From positions 186,001 to 250,000 of the forward strand of contig NZ_AP017368.1 of NCBI RefSeq assembly GCF_002355955.1: a stretch of DNA of 64,000 nt, written 5' to 3'. This DNA comes from Candidatus Desulfovibrio trichonymphae. Lineage in GTDB: Bacteria; Desulfobacterota; Desulfovibrionia; Desulfovibrionales; Desulfovibrionaceae. The stretch's first letter is position 1. Each line of letters starts with the position of its first letter. This document shows, piece by piece, positions 55,710-64,000 of this stretch. A program made the position numbers and the translations under genes. The notes beneath the pieces are model-generated. The model made no database searches, was not told the origin of the DNA, and worked only from the letters and a program-made list of their open reading frames with translations.

Positions 55710-56840
55710 TCAGAAGCTTGCGGCCTGCGTTATCACGTCATAAAAACGGCTGAACAGATACCGCCCGTCGTGCGGTCCCGCAGCCGCCTCGGGGTGGTAC
55801 TGCACGCCCATGACAGGCAGGCTTTTGTGCCTGAGCCCTTCCAGGGTATGGTCGTTGAGGTTGACGTGCGTCGCCTCCACATCATCCATGCCGTCAAGCA
55901 CAACGTGAAAACCGTGGTTTTGTGAAGACAGTTCGATGCGTCCGGTTGTGATGTCCTTGACAGGGTGGTTGCAGCCGTGGTGGCCGAAGCGGAGCTTGGC
56001 CGTTGTGCCGCCGAGCGCATGGCCGATGAGCTGATGGCCGAGGCAGATGCCCGTGACGGGAAAATGCGCAATCAGTTCGCGTGTGAGGGCTGTTTCTTCC
56101 GTCAGCGCGGCGGGATCTCCCGGTCCGTTGGAAAGAAAAACCGCCTGTGCGCCGCTGGCTTTTGCCTGCTCCACGCTGAAAAGAGGCGGCACAGCCAGTG
56201 GTTCAAAGCCCGTGGCGACAAGTTCGCGCAGAATATTCCATTTGATGCCGTAGTCGTACACGAGCAGCCGCACGCCGCTACCCTGCCAGGCATAGGCGCC
56301 GGCCGCAGAAAAGCTCGCCGGCCGCAGACCGTTGTTTGTCCAGAAATATGGTTCCCGCGCCGCGACAAACGGCACAAGATTCTGTCCCTGCATGGGCGGC
56401 AGGGCGCGGGCGCGTTCCTGCAGGAAACGCGGCACAAGGTTTTTTGTGGAAATCATGCCGCGCATGGCGCCGTGCATGCGCAAATGGCGCGTGAGGGCAC
56501 GGGTGTCTAGGCCCTCTATGCCGGGCGTGTTATGACGTTGCAAAAAATCGGGCAGAGACATGACTGCCCGCCAGCTGGAGGGTTTTTTGCAGCATTCCTT
56601 CACGAGCAGGGCGCGCAAATGCACGCGGTCGGACTCCATATCTTCATTGTTTATGCCGTAATTGCCGATCAGCGGCCAGGTCATGCACACCATCTGACCG
56701 TAGTATGAGGGGTCTGTCAGCACCTCCTGATAGCCTGTCATGCAGGTGTTGAAAATAACTTCGCCGCCGGTCTCAAATTCGCCTGTACAAGACTTGCCGA
56801 CAAGGCTGAAGCCGTCTTCAAGCGTGAGTAATGCCTGCAC
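55710..56840 (-). CDS. carA: Carbamoyl-phosphate synthase small subunit
   Basis: The 376-residue protein hydrolyses glutamine for the large subunit. It has [20 protein letters not shown] and the class I amidotransferase triad: Cys in [17 protein letters not shown], His/Glu in [16 protein letters not shown]. The stretch [11 protein letters not shown] marks the family. Its start is 18 bp from the carB stop, so the order on the minus strand is carB then carA, which is less common than carA-carB. Confidence 0.96.
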   Translation of the reverse strand: MQALLTLEDGFSLVGKSCTGEFETGGEVIFNTCMTGYQEVLTDPSYYGQMVCMTWPLIGNYGINNEDMESDRVHLRALLVKECCKKPSSWRAVMSLPDFLQRHNTPGIEGLDTRALTRHLRMHGAMRGMISTKNLVPRFLQERARALPPMQGQNLVPFVAAREPYFWTNNGLRPASFSAAGAYAWQGSGVRLLVYDYGIKWNILRELVATGFEPLAVPPLFSVEQAKASGAQAVFLSNGPGDPAALTEETALTRELIAHFPVTGICLGHQLIGHALGGTTAKLRFGHHGCNHPVKDITTGRIELSSQNHGFHVVLDGMDDVEATHVNLNDHTLEGLRHKSLPVMGVQYHPEAAAGPHDGRYLFSRFYDVITQAASF

Positions 56841-56858
56841 GAAACAACCCCTGACTGG

Positions 56859-59800
56859 TTAAGACGCGGCATGCCCGCCGGCGCGCGTATAATATTCTTG
56901 GAGGCTTTCCACATGGATCACGTCCCGGCGGGAGCCTATGGCTATGGCTGTGGCCCTTGCGCCCGAGATGGTGGTACAGTAGGGCGCCCCGTATAACAGC
57001 GCGGCGCGGCGTATGATCCGTGAATCCTGCGCGGTTCGTTTGCCCGAAGCCGTATTGACCACCAGCGCGACTTCGCGGTTGATCAGCATGTCCACAATGT
57101 TGGGCCGGCCTTCTGAAACCTTGCGGACGGTTCCCGCCGCAAGGCCGTTGCCGCGCAGCACGGCTGCCGTGCCGCTGGTGGCGAGCAGTTCAAAGCCCAG
57201 ACCGGCGAACATGGCGCCCATTTCGGGCAGAAAGGGCTTGTCGCGGTCGTTGACGGAAAGAAAAATTCTGCCGCCTTGCGGCAGCAGCTGCCCCGCGCCG
57301 AGCTGGCTTTTGAGAAATGCCTCTCCAAAGCCGCTCCCCATGCCCATGACTTCTCCTGTGGAATGCATTTCCGGCCCCAGAATAACGTCCACACCGGGGA
57401 AACGGTGGAAGGGCAGCACAGCTTCCTTAACGCAGGTGAAGCCGCTGCGGCGCATGCTCCAGGGGTCGAGTTCATCTAGGTTTTTGCCGAGCATCACCTG
57501 TGTGGCGAGCGCGGGCAGTGGCACGCCAGTGGCCTTGGAAACAAAGGGCGCAGTGCGCGAAGCGCGCGGGTTGACCTCAAGGATATAGAGGTCGTCGCCC
57601 TTGATGGCGAACTGAATGTTCATCATTCCCCTGACCCGGAGTTCACGCGCCAGAGCTTCTGTCTGAGCTGCGATCAGCGCCATGTTACCGCAGGAAATGG
57701 AAAACGGCGGCAGCACGCAGGCCGAGTCGCCTGAGTGTATGCCCGCTTCTTCGATATGCTCCATAATGCCGGCGAGATACACTTCTTCGCCGTCGGAAAG
57801 TGCGTCTACGTCCACCTCTGTCGCGTGTTCCAGAAATTTATCTATCAAGATGGGATGTTCCGGTTTTTCCGGCATCTGCTCGCGAAAATACGCGGTCAGT
57901 TCCTCGGCGTCGTATACCACGGCCATGGCCCGCCCGCCCAGCACATAACTCGGCCGCACCATCACAGGCCAGCCTATGCGCCGGGCCGCTTCCAGCGCTT
58001 CGCTCAGGTCTTTGGCCGTGCCGTTGGGCGGCTGCAGCAAATCAAGTTTTTTGATAACAGCCTCAAAGCGCTCACGGTCTTCGGCGCGGTCGATAGCGTC
58101 GGGCGAGGTGCCCAGAACGGGCACGCCCGCGCGCATCAGCGGCACGGCCAGATTGAGCGGCGTCTGCCCGCCGAACTGCACGATCACGCCTTCGGGTTTT
58201 TCCTTCTCCACAATGTTCATAACGTCTTCAAAAGTCAGGGGCTCAAAATAGAGACGGTCAGAGGTGTCGTAGTCTGTGGAGACAGTTTCCGGATTGGAAT
58301 TGACCATGATCGCCGTTATGCCGGCCTCGCGCAGCGCAAAGGAGGCGTGGCAGCAGCAGTAGTCAAATTCTATGCCTTGGCCGATGCGGTTCGGCCCGCC
58401 GCCCAGAATGATCACCTTGCGCTTGCCGCTCACGTCGAGTTCGTCGCCCTGTTCGTATGTGGAATAGTAATAGGGAGTACAGGCTTCAAATTCCGCCGCG
58501 CAGGTGTCCACCAGATAATAGGTTGGTTCAATGCCCATTTCTTTGCGTAGACGGCGGATGTCGCCTTCTGGGCGTTTCCACATCTGCGCGAGCTGGCGGT
58601 CGGAGAAACCGTATTCCTTGGCTTCGCGCAGCACTTTGGCGAGGTGCCCGTTGGCGCTTGTCATGTCGTTGGCTATGCCGAAGTCGTGTATGCGGATTTC
58701 CATGTTCACAATGTCTTTGATCTGACGGATAAACCAGGGGTCAATGGACGACGCGGCTGCGACGTCTTCTTCGCTTGCGCCGGCAAGCAGGGCGTCGCGC
58801 AGGGCGAATATGCGGCGTGAATGCGGCTTCACTAGGGCTGCGAGCGCGTCATCGCGCGCAGGTGGGGCGCCGCGCAGGCCGTTGCCGAGGCCGAAAGCCC
58901 CGATTTCCATAGAGCGCAAGCCTTTCTGCAGCGCCTCTTTGAAGGTGCGGCCTATGCTCATGCCCTCGCCCACGCTTTTCATGGAGGTGGTCAGCTCGTC
59001 CGCCGCGCCGGGAAATTTTTCAAAGGTGAAGCGTGGTATCTTGATAACGCAGTAGTCAATGGCCGGCTCAAAGCCGGCTGCTGTTTCGCGGGTGATGTCG
59101 TTGCGCAGCTCGTCCAGGGTGTAGCCCACGGCAAGTTTTGCCGCCAGTTTGGCAATGGGAAAGCCCGTCGCCTTTGACGCCAGCGCGGACGATCGCGAAA
59201 CGCGCGGGTTCATCTCAATCACCACCATCTCGCCGTTGCGCGGGTTGACACCGAACTGCACATTGCTGCCGCCCGTTTCCACGCCTATTTCGCGCATGAT
59301 GGCTATGGAGGCGTTGCGCATTTTTTGGTATTCCACGTCAGAGAGGGTCTGTGACGGCGCCACGGTGATGGAATCGCCCGTGTGTATGCCCATGGGATCA
59401 AGGTTTTCAATGGAGCAGACGATCACGCAATTGTCTTTTTTGTCGCGCATGACCTCCATTTCAAACTCTTTCCAGCCGAGCACGCTCTGTTCAAGCAGCA
59501 CTTCCCTTGTCGGGCTTGCGTCCAGACCGTGCGCCGCCATCTGTTTCAGGTCTTTCTGATTGTAGGCAACGCCGCCGCCGGCGCCGCCGAGGGTAAAGGC
59601 GGGGCGCACAATAATGGGTAAAGGCAGGATATCGGCAAGGCGGCGTACGTCGTCCATAGTGCGGGCAATGCCGCTGGCCGGCACCTTGAGGCCGATGTGT
59701 TGCATGGCTTCGCGGAAGAGTTCGCGGCTTTCCGCTTTTTCAATAACCTCGGCGCACGCGCCTATCATTTCCACGCCGTATTGCGTCAAAACGCCGCTCC

Positions 59801-60110
59801 TGGCCAGCGCAAGAGCGGCGTTTAATGCCGTCTGGCCGCCCAGTGTCGGCAAAAGCGCGTCAGGGCGCTCCTTGCGTATAACGGCGGCAAGGGTTTCTTT
59901 TTCAATGGGTTCTATATATGTGGCGTCGGCCAGTTGAGGGTCTGTCATTATGGTGGCCGGGTTGGAATTGACCAGCACCACCCTGTAGCCCTCTTCTTTC
60001 AGCGCCTTGACGGCTTGTGAGCCGGAATAGTCAAACTCGCAGCCCTGGCCTATAACGATAGGGCCGGCGCCGATGACAAGAACAGTATGTATATCAGTAC
60101 GTTTTGGCAT
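56859..60110 (-). CDS. carB: Carbamoyl-phosphate synthase large subunit
   Basis: The 1083-residue protein has two ATP-grasp halves: [20 protein letters not shown] and [20 protein letters not shown] in the first, [20 protein letters not shown] and [20 protein letters not shown] in the second, and a C-terminal MGS-like allosteric domain. It makes carbamoyl phosphate for pyrimidine and arginine synthesis. GAGGAGG stands before the ATG at 60110. No PyrR element is evident in the short leader. Confidence 0.97.
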   Translation of the reverse strand: MPKRTDIHTVLVIGAGPIVIGQGCEFDYSGSQAVKALKEEGYRVVLVNSNPATIMTDPQLADATYIEPIEKETLAAVIRKERPDALLPTLGGQTALNAALALARSGVLTQYGVEMIGACAEVIEKAESRELFREAMQHIGLKVPASGIARTMDDVRRLADILPLPIIVRPAFTLGGAGGGVAYNQKDLKQMAAHGLDASPTREVLLEQSVLGWKEFEMEVMRDKKDNCVIVCSIENLDPMGIHTGDSITVAPSQTLSDVEYQKMRNASIAIMREIGVETGGSNVQFGVNPRNGEMVVIEMNPRVSRSSALASKATGFPIAKLAAKLAVGYTLDELRNDITRETAAGFEPAIDYCVIKIPRFTFEKFPGAADELTTSMKSVGEGMSIGRTFKEALQKGLRSMEIGAFGLGNGLRGAPPARDDALAALVKPHSRRIFALRDALLAGASEEDVAAASSIDPWFIRQIKDIVNMEIRIHDFGIANDMTSANGHLAKVLREAKEYGFSDRQLAQMWKRPEGDIRRLRKEMGIEPTYYLVDTCAAEFEACTPYYYSTYEQGDELDVSGKRKVIILGGGPNRIGQGIEFDYCCCHASFALREAGITAIMVNSNPETVSTDYDTSDRLYFEPLTFEDVMNIVEKEKPEGVIVQFGGQTPLNLAVPLMRAGVPVLGTSPDAIDRAEDRERFEAVIKKLDLLQPPNGTAKDLSEALEAARRIGWPVMVRPSYVLGGRAMAVVYDAEELTAYFREQMPEKPEHPILIDKFLEHATEVDVDALSDGEEVYLAGIMEHIEEAGIHSGDSACVLPPFSISCGNMALIAAQTEALARELRVRGMMNIQFAIKGDDLYILEVNPRASRTAPFVSKATGVPLPALATQVMLGKNLDELDPWSMRRSGFTCVKEAVLPFHRFPGVDVILGPEMHSTGEVMGMGSGFGEAFLKSQLGAGQLLPQGGRIFLSVNDRDKPFLPEMGAMFAGLGFELLATSGTAAVLRGNGLAAGTVRKVSEGRPNIVDMLINREVALVVNTASGKRTAQDSRIIRRAALLYGAPYCTTISGARATAIAIGSRRDVIHVESLQEYYTRAGGHAAS

Positions 60111-60176
60111 AAACCTCCTCTGCGGATGTCGGGGAGCTGCAAACAAAAAAGTCCATAATGAAAAATAGGTCACTCC

Positions 60177-60202
60177 AAACAATGGATATACCTATTGTTT
60201 TT
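60177..60202. terminator. Hairpin between tRNA-Arg and carB
   Basis: AACAATGG-ATATA-CC(T)ATTGTT forms a stem with one bulge. It lies 4 bp beyond the tRNA-Arg 3' end. The T-run is stronger on the plus strand, so its role as a tRNA terminator is uncertain. Confidence 0.4.
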
Positions 60203-60205
60203 ACT

Positions 60206-60282
60206 TGGCGCGCCCAGAGGGATTCGAACCCCCGGCCAAGAGCTTAGAAGGCTCCTGCTCTGTCCATCTGAGCTATGGGCGC
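60206..60282 (-). tRNA. tRNA-Arg (UCU)
   Basis: The cloverleaf is complete: acceptor GCGCCCA/TGGGCGC, D arm AGCTCAGATGGACAGAGC, anticodon loop CCTTCTAAG (anticodon TCT), T arm GGTTCGAATCC and encoded CCA. Confidence 0.96.
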
Positions 60283-60743
60283 GCAGGGGATTGCGGTATC
60301 GGACAGCCATGCGGGGGAGTCTATTGCGGTTTTGAAGCTGCCGTCAATTCCTTATTCCTGCATCCTCCGTTGGGGCGCAGACAACAGACATCCGCTCCGT
60401 CAACCCCGGCGGAACGTCCCAGTGTAACAATATTTCAAAAACAGTACCACCGATAAGCACATTGTCAAACATGCCGGGCAAGACGCCGCAGCGTCGTTGG
60501 ATAATCAGATATAGTTTCAACACTGCCTAGGTCGCCGCAACAACAAAACAGGGCCTGACACATCGCCGCAACTTGCCGTCAATACAGAAAAACCAGAAAG
60601 CCGGCAAAAAGGTGGCTCTTTTTGTGCCACATTTGTATACTGCCTTGCGCGCCGCTCTTGCCAACGCATTTTCAACAGGCAGGAATTGTTGCGGAAACAA
60701 GGAAGTGTATCCGGATCGTCCGGTACCACCGGAGGCAAACAGC
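60283..60743. other. Intergenic region between tRNA-Arg and the HAD gene
   Basis: No convincing gene is present. The HAD frame is open back to 60573, but that part lacks HAD features and has no ribosome site. A weak hairpin (GTGGC/GCCAC) precedes a TATACT near 60635. Confidence 0.5.
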
Positions 60744-61391
60744 GTGACAAAAACACTTTTTCCCGATGGTCTTGTCGGCGTAATCTTTGACTGCGACGGC
60801 GTGATGATAGACTCCCGCGACGCCAACAGGGAATACTACAACCGCATTCTGGCGTATCTGGGCATGCCCGCCATGACTTCCGAACAGGAGTGTTACGCCT
60901 TTATGGCCACAGCGCGTCAGGCGCTGTGCCGCATACTGCCGCCGCACCTGCACGCCTGCCTTGAACAGACGGCAAACGCCGCTGTCAATTACGCCAGGGA
61001 TATTGTTCCCCTGCTGCGCCTGCAGCCGGGTTTTCTTGAGTTTATTGAACGCCTGCACGCCGGCGGCCTGCGGATGGCGATTGCGACAAACCGCGTTGAT
61101 CGCGGGCTGCAAACGGTTCTGGACTTTTTCGCGCTGCCTCCTTATTTTGATCCTGTCGTCACGGCGAGCAACGCGGCCCCCAAACCTTCCCCTGAAGGGA
61201 CGAGGATGATCTGCAAAGCCTGGGGCGTTGCGCCATGCCGGACGCTCTTTGTGGGAGACAGCGAACACGACAAAACAGCGGCGCTCGGCGCGGACGTGGT
61301 GTTTGCCGCGTTCAACGGCGACGGTTTGCAGGGCCACATCACGGTCTTGAATTTTGTGGAGCTTGCACAGGCGCTTGCCGGCGCGCTTTGA
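60744..61391 (+). CDS. HAD-superfamily phosphatase (phosphoglycolate phosphatase-like)
   Basis: The 215-residue protein starts with a GTG after GGAGG. VGVIFDCDGVMIDSRDANRE has the nucleophile DxD, a helical cap follows, LRMAIATNRVDRGLQ is motif II, KPSPEGTRMICKAWG holds the motif III lysine, and TLFVGDSEHDKTAALGADVV is motif IV. The substrate is not known; phosphoglycolate is the typical one. yggT follows after about 80 bp. Confidence 0.88.
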   Translation: MTKTLFPDGLVGVIFDCDGVMIDSRDANREYYNRILAYLGMPAMTSEQECYAFMATARQALCRILPPHLHACLEQTANAAVNYARDIVPLLRLQPGFLEFIERLHAGGLRMAIATNRVDRGLQTVLDFFALPPYFDPVVTASNAAPKPSPEGTRMICKAWGVAPCRTLFVGDSEHDKTAALGADVVFAAFNGDGLQGHITVLNFVELAQALAGAL

Positions 61392-61469
61392 GGCCTCATG
61401 ACTTAATTATTGCGAAATAGAAACAATAAAGACAGAGTGTCGGTCGTTATCGCAAATTCGGGAGACGAT

Positions 61470-61772
61470 ATGATTGTTCTTGCCAATACGCTGGGCGCCG
61501 TCGCCATGGTGCTGGGTTCCCTGCTCAATCTGTATTTCTGGGTTGTCATCATTGCCGCTGTGCTGACATGGGTGCGCCCTGATCCGTACAATCCTGTAGT
61601 GCACACACTGCGTCTTCTGACGGAACCCGTATTTTACCGGGTGCGCAAATGGCTGCCCTTTACATATATGAGCGGCCTTGATTTGTCGCCTGTCGTTGTT
61701 TTACTGGCTATTGAGCTTGTCAACCGCATTGTGATCGCTTCCATGGCCCAATATGCCCTTGCCTTGCGATGA
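61470..61772 (+). CDS. YggT-family membrane protein
   Basis: The 100-residue protein has a single YggT unit: two membrane helices (AMVLGSLLNLYFWVVIIAAV and SPVVVLLAIELVNRIVIASM) separated by LTWVRPDPYNPVVHTLRLLTEPVFYRVR, the conserved loop. The function is linked to osmotic shock and cell division in some bacteria. GGGAGACGAT precedes the ATG at 61470. Confidence 0.88.
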   Translation: MIVLANTLGAVAMVLGSLLNLYFWVVIIAAVLTWVRPDPYNPVVHTLRLLTEPVFYRVRKWLPFTYMSGLDLSPVVVLLAIELVNRIVIASMAQYALALR

Positions 61773-61782
61773 GGGCGCTGGT

Positions 61783-61800
61783 ATTCATGAAAACATGAAT
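61783..61800. repeat. Hairpin after yggT
   Basis: ATTCATG-AAAA-CATGAAT, perfect 7-bp arms, 11 bp past the yggT stop, without a T-run. Confidence 0.5.
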
Positions 61801-61893
61801 GCGCCGCAGGGCATGTCTGCAGAGCAGTTCGGTTTTTCAAGGTTCAACTGCTCTCGGCCATTGCAGCAAAAAATCCAACACTGGAGATTTTTT

Positions 61894-62124
61894 ATGGATC
61901 AGCATGAGATGAGCCTTCTGAAACAACACATGCCCAATAATCCGGAGCTGAAATCCTTATGGGAAGACCATGTGCTGTACAACAAGCAGGTAGAAAAACT
62001 GGAAGGCAAATCCTTCCGCACGCCCATAGAAGAACAGACATTAAAACAGTTGAAAAAACAAAAACTTGAAGGTAAAACAAAACTGATGACCATTCTGGAC
62101 CGTTTGAAAGAACAGGAAAAATGA
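61894..62124 (+). CDS. YdcH/DUF465-family small coiled-coil protein
   Basis: The 76-residue protein MDQHEMSLLKQHMPNNPELK continues LWEDHVLYNKQVEKLEGKSF and TLKQLKKQKLEGKTKLMTIL. This helical pattern is the DUF465 domain, found near envelope and metabolism genes. GGAG 8 nt upstream fixes the ATG. The stop overlaps the ilvB start (ATGA), so translation is coupled. Confidence 0.85.
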   Translation: MDQHEMSLLKQHMPNNPELKSLWEDHVLYNKQVEKLEGKSFRTPIEEQTLKQLKKQKLEGKTKLMTILDRLKEQEK

Positions 62125-63818
62125 TTATGGAATGCACAGGCGCGTGGATTGTTCTTGAATCCTTAAAGCGTGAAGGCGTGGAAGTGCTGTTCGGCTACCC
62201 GGGCGGCGCTATCCTCGATATTTACGACGAGCTGCCGAAGCACCCAGAACTGCGCCATGTGCTTGTACGCCACGAGCAGGGAGCCGTGCACGCCGCCGAC
62301 GGTTATGCCAGAGCCTCGGGCAAAGTCGGAGCCTGCCTTGTCACATCCGGTCCAGGCGCCACCAATACAGTCACGGGCATTGCAACCGCATATTGTGACT
62401 CCATCCCCCTTGTTGTGATCACAGGGCAGGTTCCCACGCAACTGATCGGCAATGACGCCTTTCAGGAAGTGGACATCGTGGGAATAACCCGCTCGTGCAC
62501 CAAACACAATATTCTTGTCAAAGACGTGCGAAAGCTTTCCATGACCATCCGCCGGGCCTTTTATCTGGCGCGGTCCGGCCGCCCCGGCCCTGTGCTTGTG
62601 GACCTGCCGAAAGATGTCATGCAGGCCAAAACAGAGTTTATCTGGCCGGATGAAATAGGCATGCGCAGTTACAACCCTACCTGCAAGCCCAATTTAAACC
62701 AGCTCAGACGCACGGCCGAAGCACTCGCAAGAGCCAGGCGTCCCGTGCTCCTGGCGGGCGGCGGCGTTATTATGTCCAACGCCGCGACGGAACTCACAAG
62801 CCTCGCGCGCAAGCTGCGAATTCCCGTGACAGGCACCCTGATGGGGCTTGGCGCCTTTCCGGCCACGGAACCGCTCTGGCTCGGCATGATCGGCATGCAC
62901 GGCTCTTATGCCGCCAATCTCGCCATAAACAACGCCGACCTGCTGGTGTGCGCCGGCGCGCGTTTTGACGACAGGGTAACGGGCAGGCTCTCCGCCTTCG
63001 CGCCGAAGGCGCGCATTGTGCATATTGACATTGACCCCACATCCATCCGTAAAAATGTTGAGGTGGACGTGCCTGTGGTGGGCGATTGCCGCCTCTCGCT
63101 GCAGGGCGTCATGGAAATATGCGATACCAGGTTTGCCGGAGAAGACTGGGCGGACAAACACGCGGACTGGCTTGACGAGGTGGGGGAATGGAAAGAAAGC
63201 AAACCCCCGGCCTATCAAAAAAACGGCAACATCAAGCCGCAGCATGTGGTGGAGGCCCTGTTTGAAATCACCGGCGGCGACGCGGTTATTGCCACAGAAG
63301 TAGGGCAGCACCAGATGTGGACCGCCCAGTTTTATGCATTCACAAAACCTCGCACACTGCTCACCAGCGGCGGCCTCGGCACGATGGGTTTCGGCTTCCC
63401 TGCCGCTATCGGCGCGCAATTTGCCCTTCCCGATAAAAAGGTGATTGTCGTGGCGGGCGACGGCTCCCTGCAGATGAACATCCAGGAGCTGGCTACCGCT
63501 GTGGCAAACAGGCTGCCGGTCAAGGTGGTCATTTTGAACAACCGCCACCTCGGCATGGTGCGGCAATGGCAGGAACTCTTTTACAATGGAAATTACAGCT
63601 CCACCAACATGGAAGCTCAGCCGGATTTCGTTAAACTGGCTGAAGCTTACGGCGCTGAGGGATACAGGATTGAAAAACAGGAAGATATGTTGCCTGTTCT
63701 GAAAAAAGCGCTCGCAACGCCGTCTCCGGCCTTCATTGACGTGATGGTGGAGCGGGAGGAAAACGTCTATCCCATTGTGCCCGCCGGCGCGGCCCTTGAT
63801 GAAATGCTGCTCGTATAG
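62121..63818 (+). CDS. ilvB: Acetolactate synthase large subunit
   Basis: The 565-residue ThDP enzyme makes acetolactate for branched-chain amino acids. LFGYPGGAILDIYDELPKHP and VLVRHEQGAVHAADGYARAS with the ThDP-activating Glu are N-terminal, LVTSGPGATNTVTGIATAYC follows, and VVAGDGSLQMNIQELATAVANRLPVKVVILNN is the ThDP-Mg motif. MVRQWQELFYNGNYSSTNME is diagnostic for ALS. Two adjacent starts (62121 and 62127) are possible. Confidence 0.96.
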   Translation: MIMECTGAWIVLESLKREGVEVLFGYPGGAILDIYDELPKHPELRHVLVRHEQGAVHAADGYARASGKVGACLVTSGPGATNTVTGIATAYCDSIPLVVITGQVPTQLIGNDAFQEVDIVGITRSCTKHNILVKDVRKLSMTIRRAFYLARSGRPGPVLVDLPKDVMQAKTEFIWPDEIGMRSYNPTCKPNLNQLRRTAEALARARRPVLLAGGGVIMSNAATELTSLARKLRIPVTGTLMGLGAFPATEPLWLGMIGMHGSYAANLAINNADLLVCAGARFDDRVTGRLSAFAPKARIVHIDIDPTSIRKNVEVDVPVVGDCRLSLQGVMEICDTRFAGEDWADKHADWLDEVGEWKESKPPAYQKNGNIKPQHVVEALFEITGGDAVIATEVGQHQMWTAQFYAFTKPRTLLTSGGLGTMGFGFPAAIGAQFALPDKKVIVVAGDGSLQMNIQELATAVANRLPVKVVILNNRHLGMVRQWQELFYNGNYSSTNMEAQPDFVKLAEAYGAEGYRIEKQEDMLPVLKKALATPSPAFIDVMVEREENVYPIVPAGAALDEMLLV

Positions 63819-63829
63819 AGGAAATGACT

Positions 63830-64000
63830 ATGCAACGACACGTGCTTTCCGTGCTGGTGGAAAATGAGCCCGGCGTGCTCTCCCGCGTTGTGGGGCTGTT
63901 CAGCGGACGGGGCTTCAATATTCACTCTCTCAATGTGGCGCCGGCACTGGAAGACGGCGTTTCCCACATGACCATAACGACATTTGGGGACAGCGCGATT
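63830..64000 (+). CDS. ilvN: Acetolactate synthase small subunit, N-terminal part (window edge)
   Basis: The frame MQRHVLSVLVENEPGVLSRV continues VGLFSGRGFNIHSLNVAPAL and runs off the window. It is the ACT domain of the regulatory subunit, which binds valine. GAGG stands 8 nt before the ATG at 63830; an in-frame ATG at 63824 is less well spaced. ilvB ends only 11 bp upstream, so the subunits are co-expressed. Confidence 0.93.
   Translation, partial: MQRHVLSVLVENEPGVLSRVVGLFSGRGFNIHSLNVAPALEDGVSHMTITTFGDSAI

Overview
The window (about 57% G+C by eye) looks like the chromosome of a Desulfovibrionaceae-type bacterium (Desulfobacterota). The clues are an F1Fo operon with paired b and b' subunits but no a or c genes beside it, a UbiA prenyltransferase of the futalosine-menaquinone type, a CobD, and a histidine/cytidylate gene pair. 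It is clearly an eroding genome. Housekeeping genes are intact and tightly packed, but about ten accessory or metabolic genes survive only as frameshifted, stop-containing or truncated remnants. That pattern fits a host-associated or symbiotic lineage undergoing reduction. The taxonomic call is inference from gene content, not from a database search.

Layout. 1-9.8 kb (minus): partial DHH phosphoesterase with a dead upstream partner, M16 protease, nitronate monooxygenase, an envelope-type operon (polysaccharide deacetylase, alkaline-phosphatase-like enzyme, broken membrane protein), a short DarP-like protein, UbiA and a MogA/MoaB-like protein. 9.9-12 kb (plus): queF and ftsY. 12-14 kb: a scar with a type III restriction subunit remnant and a toxin whose antitoxin is frameshifted. 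14-16.5 kb (plus): htpX, a lipoprotein, galE and initiator tRNA. 16.5-18.1 kb: a decayed island bounded by the tRNA-fMet 3' half and a degenerate copy of it, holding a broken DUF805/coiled-coil/J-domain gene. 18.3-24.5 kb: TolC, RNase J, tRNA-Pro, a NYN-like protein, nadA and a DUF177 gene. 24.6-33.2 kb (minus): cobD, trmL, a hydantoinase-like gene, cmk-hisC, a Usp and valS. 33.4-37.1 kb (plus): a BPL_N-type protein, a composite defence-gene scar (methylase, VbhA-like antitoxin start, TIR-like C-terminus) and shikimate kinase. 37.3-43.2 kb (plus): the ATP synthase operon. 43.5-49.1 kb (minus): rpmH-rnpA-yidD-yidC-khpB-mnmE plus a DEDD exonuclease. 49.2-50.4 kb: ureG and DUF4910 peptidase remnants. 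50.6-55.7 kb: rpoZ, dnaJ, copper ATPase, a lipoprotein and a pyruvate kinase stub. 55.7-60.3 kb (minus): carA, carB and tRNA-Arg. 60.7-64 kb (plus): HAD phosphatase, YggT, YdcH, ilvB and the start of ilvN.

The functional core covers translation and membrane-protein biogenesis (FtsY, YidC/YidD, RnpA, L34, MnmE, TrmL, ValS, tRNAs), energy (F1), and amino-acid, nucleotide and cofactor synthesis (AroK, HisC, CarAB, IlvBN, NadA, CobD, QueF, UbiA). What has been lost is mostly defence (two restriction systems, a TIR-like effector, toxin-antitoxin parts), mobile DNA, urease maturation, surface-polysaccharide functions and an N-terminal piece of pyruvate kinase. The most unusual items are the tRNA-fMet island with its DUF805-J-domain relic, the three-gene defence scar, a 27-bp element shared by two distant loci, and long perfect palindromes lying inside intact coding sequences.
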